Assembly: GCA_903813345.2 (NCBI GenBank)
Contig: CAIIXF020000005.1
Coordinates: 6,413,375-6,477,374, forward strand
Length of the DNA: 64,000 bases
Direction of reading: 5' to 3'
Source: Owenia fusiformis
Lineage: Eukaryota; Annelida; Polychaeta; Sabellida; Oweniidae
Numbering within the stretch: position 1 is the stretch's first letter; every line of letters starts with the position of its first letter. This document shows, in pieces, positions 23,492 to 35,265 of this stretch. Both the position numbers and the translations under genes were made by a program. The notes beneath the pieces were generated by a model, which ran no database searches, was not told where the DNA came from, and saw only the letters and a list, made by a program, of their open reading frames with translations.

Positions 23492-24115
23492 TTAAAAGAA
23501 TTTTAAAGAAACACAAGATATCTTCAACCGTTAAACCAGTTAAAACATTAAGGCAGATATTAGTTCACCCTAAAGACAAGCGCAAGTTGCTAGATAAGTC
23601 AAATGTAGTTTATGAAATACCATGTAGCTCGTGTAAAGAAGTATATATTGGAGAGACAGGCAGGAAATTAGATATAAGACTATCAGAACATAAGAAAGAT
23701 GTCTCTGATTGTGGACTGACTAGGTATACAAGAAGTGTTAGGAAAGAAGCCCAGTCATCATATGGGAAATCAGCAGTCACTGATCATGTGCGTCAGATGA
23801 ACCATGTAGTTGATTGGGATAACGTCAAGGTTATAGACAATGAAGGTCAGAGAAATAAACGGTGGATAAAAGAGGCAATTTACATAAAGAAAGAAAAACA
23901 GTGTATGAATAGAGACTCAGGCAATCACGAACTATCAAGTTTGTGGAATAAAGTGCTAATTAACTCTCAAGATCAAGTATCAACTTCAAGCAGTTCGAAA
24001 AAGTCAAGCGACCATGCTGGACGAAACGTCACAAATTAAAAAACAAGGTATGGTTAAGACAAAAGGAAAATATGATTAATTTAGAAAGACTAACCAGATG
24101 AATTTATTTAGAACT
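23492..24115 (+). pseudogene. Penelope-like element fragment, GIY-YIG domain (right copy)
   Basis: The plus-strand partner of the left copy, ending its frame at 24039. Its coding part is identical from KRILKKHKISS to the last residue, in opposite orientation and truncated slightly further at the 5' end. TTAAGAACTTA is present on both sides of the pair (22834-22844 and 24116-24126). The uninterrupted site in copy 1 (AAGAACTTAATTACCAC at about 8360) shows one such stretch, so both arms arrived as one insertion with an 11-bp TSD. Head-to-head 5'-truncated arrangements are known for Penelope-like elements. Confidence 0.85.
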
Positions 24116-25066
24116 TTAAGAACTTATAATGTAATTACCACTTGTTCAAAGTTGATGAAACTTTTAACTCTATTTTAAGGCACATATATATTTACATTTT
24201 TGAATAATTGTAATATCAGTCCATGTGATTTTCTAGTTCAAAGTAAAGTACGAAGACATATGTATATCTTTACTTTGTATGAAAGTATCCTCGCATTGTA
24301 TTTTTAGTAAATCTGGAGGTAAAACCTAGGTCGATGCCAACTCCAGAAAATTTTGATATTTCAATAAAAATCATTCGGAATGCCCACCGTTTTAACTAAC
24401 TACAGTATGTCTTTCTGTTAATCCAGTCGACCCATATATTAAAGTCCAGTGGAGCAAATTCAATGATCTTTTTAGGAAAGAGTTCATGGTTATAATATTT
24501 AATATTTAAAAGACGGTATGATATCATTGGATAGTAAGAATGTTAACTTATGGGTGTCTACAAAACAAAGACCTAAGACCTAAGACCTACAAAACTAAGA
24601 CCCCCCACGTTATAAAACTAAGACCCTGTTATAAAACTAAGACCTCCCACGTTATAAAACTAAGACCCTGCTATAAGAATCAGTCACCGTGCCTTGCTCT
24701 GCTCGCCACAAGGTAGTCTTGCCTCTGGGCCTTGTGTTCCCCAGTAAGATAGTATCTTAGGTCTGTATACAGATTCTACAAAAGATAGTCTTGCTTCTGG
24801 TCCTTTTATAACAGGGTCTTAGACCTGTATGTTACTGGGGAACTCGAGGGATAGAGCCGAGACTACCTTAAAATTATGTATATGTGTATGTTACTAGGGA
24901 AAACAAGGGTCAGTGGCAAGACTACCATATGTGTATGTTACTAGGGTAAACAAGGGCCAGAGGCAAGACTACCATGTGTAGATTCTGTATGTGAGAAGGG
25001 AACACAAGGACCAGAAGCAAGACTACCTTTTGTAGAATCTTTATGTTAGTGGGGAGAATCTGTATA

Positions 25067-25966
25067 CTGTAAAACGGGTAATTTTGACACCGGGAAATTT
25101 TTAGCGATTTTTCAATTTTAGGGGGTTTTAGCGCGGGAAATTTTAGCGAAATGAAGATTAATCTTTAGAAATCAAATTAGCGAAATGCATTGAAATTTTA
25201 TCATTTATGGCAGAAGAATGAATAACGGACATGACAGAGGAATTATCAAAATGTAAGACTTCTAAGGGGAGGCATCAAAAGATCAATGTCTGATAGAAAA
25301 CTAAATAAATCTAGTTTGTGGGAGGGGGTCAAAGCTATTTCAGTTTGCTATCCGACAAATTTCAACATTTAATTTTTTTGCAATTTCGACACGAAATGCC
25401 TTGGAATGGTTTAAAAATAAAGACTTTACCAGATGCTTTCTTCACCAAGATGCATGCAACATGGAATATTATGCCTATTGTTGGCACATGTTTTAAGAAT
25501 TATAAATAAGTTATAGTACTGCCCCCATGAATGTCCAAATTGAGTCGCCAAATCATGTGAAAAGTCTGCGATCAACTTTCATTGTATTTAGTTTCAGGGG
25601 GATGGGGGGGGGTCCAACTCAAAACTAGATTTATTTAGTTTCCTATCAGACATTGAACTTTTGATGCCTCCCCTAACGCACATAGTATTGGTCCAAACTA
25701 CTGTAATCTCATCTGACTAATCACATAATCACGGTAGCATTTAAAATCATTGATTTTTCGGTCCAAACTAATCTCAAATTACAAACCGGAAGTCGAGCAC
25801 TGAATGAAAAGCTCCTTAAATACTAGTATTCATGTAGTTTCCCGGGAATTTGTAAATTTTAGCGCCCGGTTTATTTTAACCTCGGTTTATTTTAGCGAAT
25901 TGAATTTTTAGCGAAACTATAGCAATCGCTAACAATTACCCCTCGCTAACAATACCCGTTTTACAG
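25067..25966. mobile_element. 900-bp nested inverted-repeat element (TA target site)
   Basis: It starts CTGTAAAACGGGTAATTTT and ends CCCGTTTTACAG, with TA on each side (25065-25066, 25967-25968). The internal repeat at about 26040 (AATCTGTATATTAGAAGG) supplies the empty site. Subterminal sequence repeats TTTTAGCG-type words. A further inverted repeat lies inside (25262-25340 against 25600-25675). Tc1/mariner-type MITE by TSD and termini; no transposase. Confidence 0.8.
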
Positions 25967-26159
25967 TATTAGAAGGGAACACAAGGACCAGAAGCAAGAC
26001 TACCTTTTGTAGAATCTTTATGTAAGTGGGGAGAATCTGTATATTAGAAGGGAACACAAGGACCAGAAGCAAGACTATCTTTTGTAGAATCTGTATGTTA
26101 CTGGGGAACACAAGGCCCAGAGGCAAGACTACCTTGTGGCGAGCAGAGCAAGGCACGGT

Positions 26160-26895
26160 GACTGATTCTTATAACAGGGTCTTAGTTTTATAACGTGGGG
26201 GGTCTTAGTTTTATAACAGGGTCTTAGTTTTATAACGTGGGGGGTCTTAGTTTTATAACGTGGGGGGGGGTCTTAGTTTTATAACAGGGTCTTAGTTTTA
26301 TAACGTGGGGGGTCTTAGTTTTATAACAGGGTCTTAGTTTTATAACGTGGGGGGTCTTAGTTTTATAACAGGGTCTTAGTTTTATAACGTGGGGGTCTTA
26401 GTTTTATAACAGGGTCTTAGTTTTATAACGTGGGGGGTCTTAGTTTTATAACAGGGTCTTAGTTTTATAACGTGGGGGGTCTTAGTTTTATAACAGGGTC
26501 TTAGTTTTATAACGTGGGGGGGTCTAAGTTTTATAACAGGGTCTTAGTTTTATAACGTGGGGGTCTTAGTTTTATAACGTGGGGGGTCTTAGTTTTATAA
26601 CAGGGTCTTAGTTTTATAACGTGGGGGGTCTTAGTTTTATAACAGGGTCTTAGTTTTATAACGTGGGGGGTCTTAGTTTTATAACAGGGTCTTAGTTTTA
26701 TAACGTGGGGGGTCTTAGTTTTATAACAGGGTCTTAGTTTTATAACGTGGGGGGTCTTAGTTTTATAACAGGGTCTTAGTTTTATAACGTGGGGGGTCTT
26801 AGTTTTATAACAGGGTCTTAGTTTTATAACGTGGGGGGTCTTAGTTTTATAACAGGGTCTTAGTTTTATAACGTGGGGGGTCTTAGTTTTGTAGG
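26160..26895. repeat. 42-bp satellite inside the 8-bp-TSD element
   Basis: About 17 copies of a 42-bp unit made of two related parts, GGGTCTTAGTTTTATAACA (19) and GGGGGTCTTAGTTTTATAACGTG (about 23). The same units occur a few times inverted at 24595-24670 in the left arm. The long open frame here is a by-product of a period divisible by three. Confidence 0.9.
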
Positions 26896-27414
26896 TCTTA
26901 GGTCTTTGTTTTGTAGACACCCGTTAACTTATTGTTGTGATGTTATTGTTAGAGTAAGGTATATCTGGTGATAAGTAAACAGTACAGTGGTAAACAGTAC
27001 TGTAGTAAACAATACAGTAGTAAACAGTACTGTAGAGGCAGCAATGCAGGCAATCAACACTTAATAACAATTCTTATGTTCAAACCTCCAATAAATTGTG
27101 TGGTGAAATTTATTTCCAATTCCATCTGAGATCTTGCCGGAATTTTTAGTCATAAATACTGTGTTCATGCAGCCCCATGTAAATGTAACATAATGTTACA
27201 CTTTCTGTTGTCTGGAAACCACACACAGAATGCTATGTAGAGTTATACGCTACCGTATTATATTATAAAGTAGTCATAAATACAAAATAAAAGTATAAAA
27301 TTTATATAATTGTCTGTTTATTTAATTCATTTTATTCTCCGAATGCTTTGTCATTGTAATAATATAAATTGAAATGATTCTGTCGATGTAGTCGATACTA
27401 AACATTCAATAATT

Positions 27415-27895
27415 GCTGATTGTTAGAAATCCAAGTTACCTATGCTAAATGCCTGACTGTCGACAGTAAGACAAAGTCAATAATTGCAAATTGTCTTCAA
27501 AGTGTAACAAATGTTTCAGATTCTGGATCTATAACGTAAATGCCAAATGTTGGAGGCTGTAACAATATGTCATCACTTTTTAGTGATGACATAAAAACAG
27601 CCACTTAAGATTGCTCCATTGTGCTAATGATTTTTATTATTCGCTGAATACATTATATATCATATATACTAAATGCCGGACTGTCGACAGTAAGGCAATA
27701 ATTGCAGATTGTTACAAAAGTGTAACAACTGTTACAGATGCTGAATCTCTTATGCTATATGTTAAACGTTGGAGGCTGTAACACTGTGTCACAACTTCTT
27801 GGTGATGACATAAAAACGGACACTTAACAATGCTCCATATTTATAGTGCTAATGATTTTATTCAGTTTGGATTGCATACATTGTATATCATGTGA
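27415..27895. repeat. Tandemly duplicated 3' flank of gene copy 4
   Basis: The conserved block (12-bp palindrome ACTGTCGACAGT, TGTTAC/GTAACA inverted repeat, hairpin) occurs twice, at about 27450-27640 and 27665-27895. The first copy has a perfect 11-bp stem ATGTCATCACT/AGTGATGACAT. Confidence 0.6.
27857..27862 (-). terminator. Poly(A) signal of gene copy 4
   Basis: AATAAA on the minus strand, about 34 bases past the stop at 27896-27898. Confidence 0.45.
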
Positions 27896-28611
27896 TTAAG
27901 ATGTGCAGACCACACACGTCAGCTCTGCTCCATCTTTGTAGTTTGGACAAGGTAAGGACCCACAAGATGCTTCCACAGTATAAAACAAGGCACCATCTTT
28001 ATCAGCCCCACTACCCGGTACTGCCTCTGGTGCTGCATCCATACATTCAAATGTATGTCTACCACTGTGTTTCGCATACGCTGATACAAGGTAACCAGTG
28101 TATTCGAAATGCCATGCATCTGGACATGTCTTCCAAGCTGGGATCATGATAGATGTTGAACGAATTACTGAACACACAGCACATGGTACATCTCTTTCGT
28201 AAAGTGATTCTCTGTCACCAGGGATGGTGCATTGTCACCATCAAAAGGGTTCGAGTCTCCATTGGCTGTTGCAACCTGATATTCAGCTCCATACATTAAA
28301 GCAGAATATGTACTTTTTGCTGTGTACCTCCCCCACTGTGGGTTTGTAGGTAGACATTGATAGTTAGAACCACCTCCTGTTTCTGTGTAATGGGAACCCC
28401 CAGCTATACCTAAAATGGATTGATTAACAACTTGTTTAACATGTTTTATATAGGCAGAAACTGGCACAGACCACAGAGACATTGGTCGTTATGGACCAGT
28501 TACATTAGACTGTGTTGGCTCACCTTTCGCCACCGTGTGAATACTTTTGTGCAGACTGCGGGGCACGGCATGGGCATACGATGGGCAAAACAAATAGTTT
28601 TATAGCAAGAT

Positions 28612-30285
28612 AGATTCAAGATTTTATTGTGTTTCAAAAACAATTGACTTCCTCACAAAACCAATTACAAGACATACACTAGTTATACAGTAAAATGCAT
28701 TGTTTAGCAAATATTTATAACTGTCTTACAAACTAATTTATTCCTTTTTCAAATAGCTCCCGACGTTGACTGAAAAGTTTATTTAAAAATTGTTTAAATT
28801 TGTTTTCAATTTTATAATCATCTGAAATTTCATCCGACATATTTTCAAATGAATCAATAAAACCTAGATTGTTAAAAAATCATATCTGCAATCTTTATAA
28901 CAATCGCATAAAAGAAGAAAATGCTTTTCATTTTCCACTACCCCTCATAGCAAATTTTAACCAGTTTTCATATAATTTCCTAGTTTTCTATTTTATCTTA
29001 TGACTCTACCATTATATTCTTCTATATATTTTCTTTGAATTTCAAGTTCAATTGCTTTAAAAGATTTTTCTTGCAAACGTACTTTTCAAAAATATGTCCT
29101 AAATTAAAATACTTTAATATGCATTCCATGTTTGACAAATATGTTATTCTTATGCCGAAATGATGTATTTACTAAACTATCTGCTTTTGTTTGATGCACA
29201 CACTTTAACCAATAATTAATGGAATATATAAGTGAATCTATAGCTAAAGGACATGATTGGTATCGATATGGAGAACTGAATTCAACAATGTTTTTCTCTT
29301 AAACCAATCATTGAAAACATTCTGTAAAAAACAGTATTTTATGTAATGTTGACTGATTGACAACAATTTAATGCGAAAATTATTTTAAAATATTTCATAT
29401 AACTCTTTTTGTTAACATTTTTTTTTAGTGCAATTGTTTTTGCTCCTTTCTACCAATTCTTGAGAATGAAATAAAATGTCTTTCCGAACCTTGTTGGAAC
29501 AAATAGCATAAACAACATGTTTTTAGACCTCTCAATATCATAGTTCTAAAAAGGAATTTTTGGTTGATTTTAAAAAATAATTTCAAAAAATTAAAACAAA
29601 ATCCCCCCAAAATAGATAAAAATCAAGATAAACCTTTTATTTCATTAACAAGATACTTTTTTAAAATCAACCAAAATTTCTAGTACAATTACAATATTGA
29701 GAGACCTAAACATTTCAAATTATATTGTTACCATTCAAAAGATGACCATTAACTTGACGATGTGTTAAATTTTTAGATTTTTTATGACTGGTTTAAGAGA
29801 AACGTGAGTTCAAAAAGTTCTCCATATATCGATACCACTCCTTTTCCTAAATTGTTTTTACCGCATAACTTGAAGTATATTTATTAATCCCTAAAATGAA
29901 TTTGCAAAATTTATTATGTATTTTTTCAGGAATAAAGTCTTCATAACAGCTCTCTAATTTGAGGTCTCATTGACTAATCTTTCTGTCAACCTTCAAGTGA
30001 AACATAGACCTAAATTCACTTCCGTATTATAATACAGGTTTAACATTCATGTCAAAAACTTGTGCATGTAAATCTACATTGATAGTTGAAATTTTGTCTC
30101 ATCATAAAAATAACTTTCAATGCCTTCTTGTTTAATTCCGATATTCAATATTTCAAACTCCCAGAGCTTTTTAAAATAAAAACCAAATATTTATATTCAT
30201 TTACTTTTTCTATGTTTATAATTCAAAATCTAAAATAACTGCGCTTGAGTATTTTTCCTGATTTATTAAAAATTTTCGTTTATCT
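28612..30285 (-). pseudogene. Non-LTR retrotransposon 3' fragment (reverse transcriptase remnant)
   Basis: Minus-strand pieces include IPEKIHNKFCKFILGINKY (about 29945-29870), a P-V-L-x-YGSE region at about 30035 and, in the unit 5 copy, KTKVVIFNKSGKILKRS followed by VNEYKYLGF. These match the end of non-LTR reverse transcriptases (the YKYLG and FCKxxLG regions). Stops and shifts are frequent. The 3' end is at about 28612. The unit 5 copy is 37897-38612 plus 49046-49620, split by the 10.4-kb element. Confidence 0.7.
29250..29860. mobile_element. Palindromic element within the non-LTR fragment
   Basis: The arms carry GGTATCGATATGGAGAAC and the inverted GTTCTCCATATATCGATACC. The middle contains TTGGTTGATTTTAAAAAA in both orientations. 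The unit 5 copy of the surrounding element lacks it. A relative is at 59150-59760. Edges are approximate. Confidence 0.55.
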
Positions 30286-30673
30286 CATTTGGTTCACATT
30301 TTATATGCTAATGCCTAGAGATAAAGGAACAAGAATAAATTTTCAAGATGAAAACTTAATTTCAAAATGACTGCCATTTTCATAAAAAAACGTCATCTCT
30401 CGTAACTCAAATACCAGTTGACAGTTTTTGGTTCAAATTTTATAAACTAATGGGATAAGGGAGCTCTGCTTGAAAAGAAATTTTCAAGATGACAACTAAA
30501 TTTAAAAAGTGCCACCATCTTTGATAACTCAAATACCAGTGGGTTGATTTGGTTCAAATTGTATATATTGATGCATAGGGATAAAGGAACTGTGCTCAAG
30601 AATGAATTTTCAGGATGAAAGCTAAATTTCAAAAAGTGTTTCAAAAACCAGTGAATGGATTTTGTTCAAATTT
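30285..30673. repeat. Tandem repeat of about 115 bp (continues at 32896-33060)
   Basis: Three and a half diverged units share GGTTCAAATTTTATA, a TAGGGATAA word, AATTTTCAAGATG and CTCAAATACCAGT. The same array is at 49620-50150 in unit 5. The fourth unit is interrupted by the element at 30674-32895. Confidence 0.7.
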
Positions 30674-32895
30674 AGTGAAGGAAGCCAAGAAGGGGAACAA
30701 CGCCCTGTCAATAGTTTGGTTGGACCTCGCTAAGGCCTACCCAAGTGTCCCTCACCAACTGGTATTGGAGGCTTAATCTCACTACCATGTACCAAATGAT
30801 GTAATCAACCTGACAATGGGTCACATGAACTCCTTGATGATGCGCTTCACAGTTGGCAAGTTCACCACCAACTGGCAGAGGCTGGAAAAAGGCATAGTGG
30901 CCGGATGCACTGTATCAGTAGTTCTCTTCATTACAGCAATGAACCTACTGCTCAAGGCAGGCACGGGGCAGTGTAAGGGTCCAAAAGCAAAGAATGGCAC
31001 AAAACACCCACCACGCAGAGCTTTCATGGATGACATCACAGTTATGACAGTCTCAGCAGTAAGTGCCAGATGGATTTTGTCCGCTCTAGAAAGAATGGCA
31101 AACTGGGCCCGAATGCAGTTTAAACCCACCAAGTCAAGAAGCATGGTACACTACTGGTAGATGGGAAGCTTTCTCCCATACAGTTTAAAATCCAGGGGGA
31201 GCTAATACCTACAGTACAAGACCGAAGAATCAGATGCCTCGGGAAGAACTATGACAGGACCTTACGAGATGTGAACAATACAGCTGAAGTCGCAAGGGAT
31301 TTAGACAAGTGGCTAAGAGCCATTGATTCCAGTCACCTGTTATAGGGCGTTTCAAGGTATGGTGCTTTCAGTACGGCATTATTCGTCGGCTGCAATGACC
31401 TTTCCAGATGTATGATATACCCTTATCATCTGTCCAGGCCATGGAGAAAACATGCAGCAAGCATCTTCGGAAATGGCTAGGCTTGCCCCCTTCCTTCAGC
31501 TCTGTCAATCTGTACAGTACTACTTCCAAACTCTCCTTACCAGTGACATCAGTTGTGGAGGAGTTCAAGGCCACCAAAGTTAGAACTGTCACGACTCTAG
31601 AGCAATCAAAAGACCCCAAAGCCCGGAAGACTGGTGAAAGCATTACTTGCGGAAGAGTGTGGAAACCACAGGATGCTGCAGCAGAAGCCAGTGACTGACT
31701 AAGTCACCGACAGATTGTTGGAACTGTTTGCAAGGGAAGACTTGGGCTAGGGCACTATGGTCCACATCAGCTGACCACTAAGAGTAGGAGAGCCCAGATT
31801 ACGAAACAGATACGAGACAAGGCAGAGGAAGACAGATTGGTAAAGGCTGTAAGCCTTGCTAAGCAGGGAAGTTGGACCAACTGGGAACCTGCTCTGAAGC
31901 GTTCCCTGAAATGGAAAGACATCTGGCCCATGGACCAAGGAAGACTCAGCTTCTTATTAAGAGCCTTCTCTGACCTGCTACCATCTCCATCAAACCTCCG
32001 ATGTTGCGGCAAGGAAGAGACAGCTAACTGTCCTCAGTGTATGGCTGCTGATTGTACACTTAGCCATATTCTCAGCAGCTGTCCTAAAGCCCTAGGTGAC
32101 GGAAGATATAGATGGCGACACGACAGGCTCCTCCAAGAGGTAGCCAAGTGGATAGACCAGCAAAGACTTTCCCACAACACTAGTAGGGGCAATGCAAGAC
32201 CAAGACTCATCAAGTTTGTCAAAGAAGGCAGCAAGGCCCATCAGAAGCCACCTCTGCCTGTACTCCAGCCCAACATTCTTACCAAGGCAACAGACTGGAC
32301 TTTAAGAACTGACCTCTTCCAAAAACTTGTCTTCCCACAGGATATAGTAGTCACCAAGCTCCGTCCCGACATGCTGCTGATATCACACCTCAGCAGGACC
32401 ATCGTCATCATCGAGCTCACAGTACACTGGGAAGACCGACTGGAAATATCCCATCAGCTTCAGAAAGCCAAATACCAAGATCTGGTAGACGAGGCCATAA
32501 CAAGGGGGTGGCATGCAGTGCAGAACCCAATAGAAGTGGGATGCAGGGGGTTCCCAGCCTCCTCGCTGCGCTACCTTCTATCTCAGCTAGGACTAACACC
32601 ATCCAAGCTGAAGTCGGCAGTTAAGGCAGTAGGTGCCGTGGCAGAGTCCAGCTCACGGTGGCTCTGGCTCAAGAGGAATAACAAGTGGTGTCCTACAGCG
32701 AGCGATGTTTAAGACCTTACCATCGCTGCCCCACTCAGATTATGCATACAGGCTAAGGGGCGAAATGTGACGACCTGAGACGCCTGCTGATGACGCAGTA
32801 AAGGACACTCACTTAATTTTCCTACGAAGCCATCCACCAGTAGTAGTTCCTTTCTCCGTTTGTAGCGATGCATCGTTGATGTTTATTTGAAAAAA
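30674..32895 (+). pseudogene. R2/R4-type non-LTR retrotransposon with restriction-like endonuclease, degenerate
   Basis: Conceptual pieces in order: RT motif A (WLDLAKAYPSVPHQLVLEA, about 30700-30775), RT active-site region (RAFMDDITVMT, about 31015-31050), a region with HLRKWLGLP (about 31465), a CCHC zinc knuckle (CCGKEETANCPQC...CTLSHILSSC) followed by GRYRWRHD (about 32000-32130), and a PD-(D/E)XK-like nuclease (KLRPDMLL...IELTVHWED, about 32355-32435) ending near 32712 with SSRWLWLKRN. CCHC plus restriction-like endonuclease after the RT is diagnostic of R2/R4/NeSL-like elements. Several stops and frameshifts break the RT half; 31837-32712 is one 291-codon frame. Unit 5 (about 49995-50020) is the empty site. 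Confidence 0.85.
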
Positions 32896-34422
32896 TTATA
32901 TGCTAATACCTAGGGATAAGGGAGTTTTGTTCAAGATCAAGAGCAAATTTTCAAGATGGCCACTATTTATCAAAACATGTTTTGGTCATTGGGATTTGCT
33001 AATCCATTGAGTTGCTGTTTTCAAGTTACTTTTAATATTTAAAAATAAAAAAAATGGTGGCCGAAAGTATTCACACGATGGCGAACGGTGAGCCCATAAG
33101 GCCTAGTGTGATAGCTACTTTAGATTTAGAGATGTTGGTACGTTTTAATATTTTTTAAATTAGGAGGCCTAGGTATGATTCATGTTGATTCATTTATAAA
33201 CCACATTCAAAATCTGAGGTTGATTTGTTGATTTTTTAACATAATTAATATTCATTTAGCGTAGAATTTTGGATTGGAAAATTTTTTTAGAGAAAATATT
33301 CTAAGAAAGAAAGATTTCGGGTCTGGATGATTGGCTTTTTGTCAGTACAGAATGGGAATGTCGATCAAATGTTTTATTTGAAACCAAATGCAATATGAAT
33401 GAAGCTGAACTGGAGTCCAGCGAAGAGCTAACCTGTATAGACAATAGCTGCTCCATCTGGGCATGATGTTCTTCCCCATCTGATATACGTAGTCTTCACA
33501 GGGGATTTCTCTGCCATTTAGTTACAACCAGCCTGAAATATATATGAACATAACAGGAGCCATGATGATACAAAAAAAACGTTCAAAGAATATTTCCCCA
33601 AGTCAATTTTAACATGAGGTGTGTTTTCTGGACTTACAAAATGAGTCAATGTAATGATTTGAGCATTTTAATTCAAAAGGTCTGTTTAGTTGATGAAAGT
33701 CTACCTACCTGACACTGATTACTGCCAAGTTTGTAGTAATTCGAAGTTTTGTATGTTTAATTGACAGTCTACCTACCTGACACTGATTGCAGCACTTGGA
33801 ACAACATTCCTCCCCAATGGAGTACGTAACAAAGCAACATACAGCCAAAATAACCAAACTGCAAGTGATGCTAACCCTCATCTTCTAATTGCTTCTTGTG
33901 TTGGTGCAGAAGTTTGAATTTTAGGTATGTTAGTCTCAGTTGGCGATAACTACTATTCTAATTTATTTTTCCAGGTTTTTATTAAAAACACCAATGTATG
34001 GAATTTAATATTTTATGACATTAATTAAATTGAATAATAAAAGGCATTGTTGTGAATTATGATTCCAACTGCTGCGTCATCATGAGATGGCAAGGTGAGT
34101 TCGTCCATCCTTAATCTGTTGTTGCTTTGGGTTACTCTACTCTTGCAAATAATTTTGAGGTGTTATTGCTAGAGTATGGTATATCTGGTAATAAGTAAAC
34201 AGTACAGTGGTAAACATTACTGTAGTAAACAATACAGTAGTAACAGTACTGTAGAGGCAGCAATGCAGGCAATCAACACTTAATAACAATTCTTATGTTC
34301 AAACCTCCAATAAATTGTGTGGTGAGATTTATTTCCAATTCCATCTGAGATCTTGCCTGAATTTTTAGTCATAAATCCTGTGTTCATGCAGCCCCATGTA
34401 AATGTAACATAATGTTACACTT

Positions 34423-35085
34423 TTTTTATTTTTTTTATGGATTTTTATTTCAGTTCAAGCAGTACATTCAATACATATTTAAGTTTACTCATTTTACAAT
34501 AGTGTCTGTGGGTAAGAGGGTATCACACATACATCTGCTTCTAAAAATTGAACTCTTTGCAAGCAAAGCCTAAAACAGACGTGTTTGACGTTTCCCTAAA
34601 CATTAAGCATATTACAATAGTATGAAAAGTACACAACATGGAAAGCATGAAGCATTATAAACTTGTAGTACATGTAATTACAATAAATCTTTAATATCCT
34701 CCCATTTATCTCCCCTTCCTACTTTTACATCTATTAAATAATATTCTTCTATGTTTCTCTTCAGTCCCAGAAAGGTTGGACGCACCTTTAGACATTTACA
34801 TAAATATATATATCTCCTGTATATGGATAAAATTGTATTTATCAATATTGTTTCACTATTTATAATTACAGGTCCTAAAGTGATTGCAGTTTTGTCACAT
34901 AAATCAGAAAGCTTTTTAGGAAGCCACTTTTTGATATCTTGAATTACCATTTCAACAACTTCGCACGTTAAAAACAGGTGCACCAGGGTCTCTATGTGTC
35001 TACTGCAAAAACAGCATTTATCGGATTCCTTAATACCACACATCTTTAAGTATTTATTTGTCGGTAGAAATCTGTGTATTACTTT
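34423..35085 (-). pseudogene. 5'-truncated non-LTR fragment with an unusually long TSD
   Basis: The minus-strand frame ending at 34678 encodes the 3' end of a non-LTR ORF2: FHHTIYKVIHRFLPTNKYL, then a CCHC knuckle (CCFCSRHIETLVHLFLTC) and about 80 C-terminal residues. The 3' end is an A-rich stretch (34421-34445 on the plus strand is T-rich). The target segment, 34310-34422, is repeated at 35086-35198 with two differences; copies 1 and 4 have it once. The apparent start Met lies in the duplicated target DNA, not in the element. Confidence 0.75.
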
Positions 35086-35265
35086 ATAAATTGTGTGGTG
35101 AAATTTATTTCCAATTCCATCTGAGATCTTGCCTGAATATTTAGTCATAAATCCTGTGTTCATGCAGCCCCATGTAAATGTAACATAATGTTACACTTTC
35201 TGTTGTCTGGAAACCGCACACAGAATGCTATGTAGAGGCATACGCTACTGTTGTATTATATTATA

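Larger units (their letters stand above)
24551..26933. mobile_element. 2.4-kb inverted-repeat element with 8-bp TSD
   Basis: The ends read TGGGTGTCTACAAAAC and CGGGTGTCTACAAAAC (right end inverted). TTAACTTA flanks both sides (24543-24550, 26934-26941). The empty site is in copy 1 at about 4611 (GTTAACTTATTTTTGTG), so the 8-bp TSD is direct. Eight bases fits hAT-like and some other superfamilies; no transposase is encoded. The inverted repeats consist of TCTTAGTTTTATAAC units that have expanded into a satellite on the right side. A TA element is nested at 25067-25966. Confidence 0.8.
28490..33115. mobile_element. Possible host element with 50-bp inverted ends in intron 2 of copy 4
   Basis: GGCTCACCTTTCGCCACCGT (28518 region) and the inverted ACGATGGCGAACGGTGAGCC (33075 region) lie in similar 50-bp inverted repeats. 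The equivalent pair is in unit 5 at about 37800-37835 and 50157-50205. Everything between, including two non-LTR elements, may have landed in a small foldback element present before units 4 and 5 separated. Boundaries are approximate. Confidence 0.4.
27896..33881 (-). pseudogene. C4-like gene, array copy 4, inactivated
   Basis: Exon 1 33881-33777, exon 2 33532-33433, exon 3 28409-27896. Splice sites and signal peptide are kept, but exon 2 has TAA at 33518-33520 where copy 5 has TCA (Ser), and exon 3 lacks one base near 28221-28230 (CCAGGGATGGTGC against CCAGGGGTGGGTGC in copy 3), splitting it into two frames. Outside these lesions the family motifs are present (DVPCAVC is disrupted by the shift; KTCPDAWHFEYTGYL and LTCVVCTS remain). 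Intron 2 is about 5 kb, swollen by non-LTR elements. Two independent lesions favour a true pseudogene over a sequencing error. Confidence 0.8.

Noticed and set aside
26531-26920. 129-codon frame with KTKTPHVIKLRPCY repeats
   Set aside because: It is a translation of the 42-bp satellite in a transposon end.
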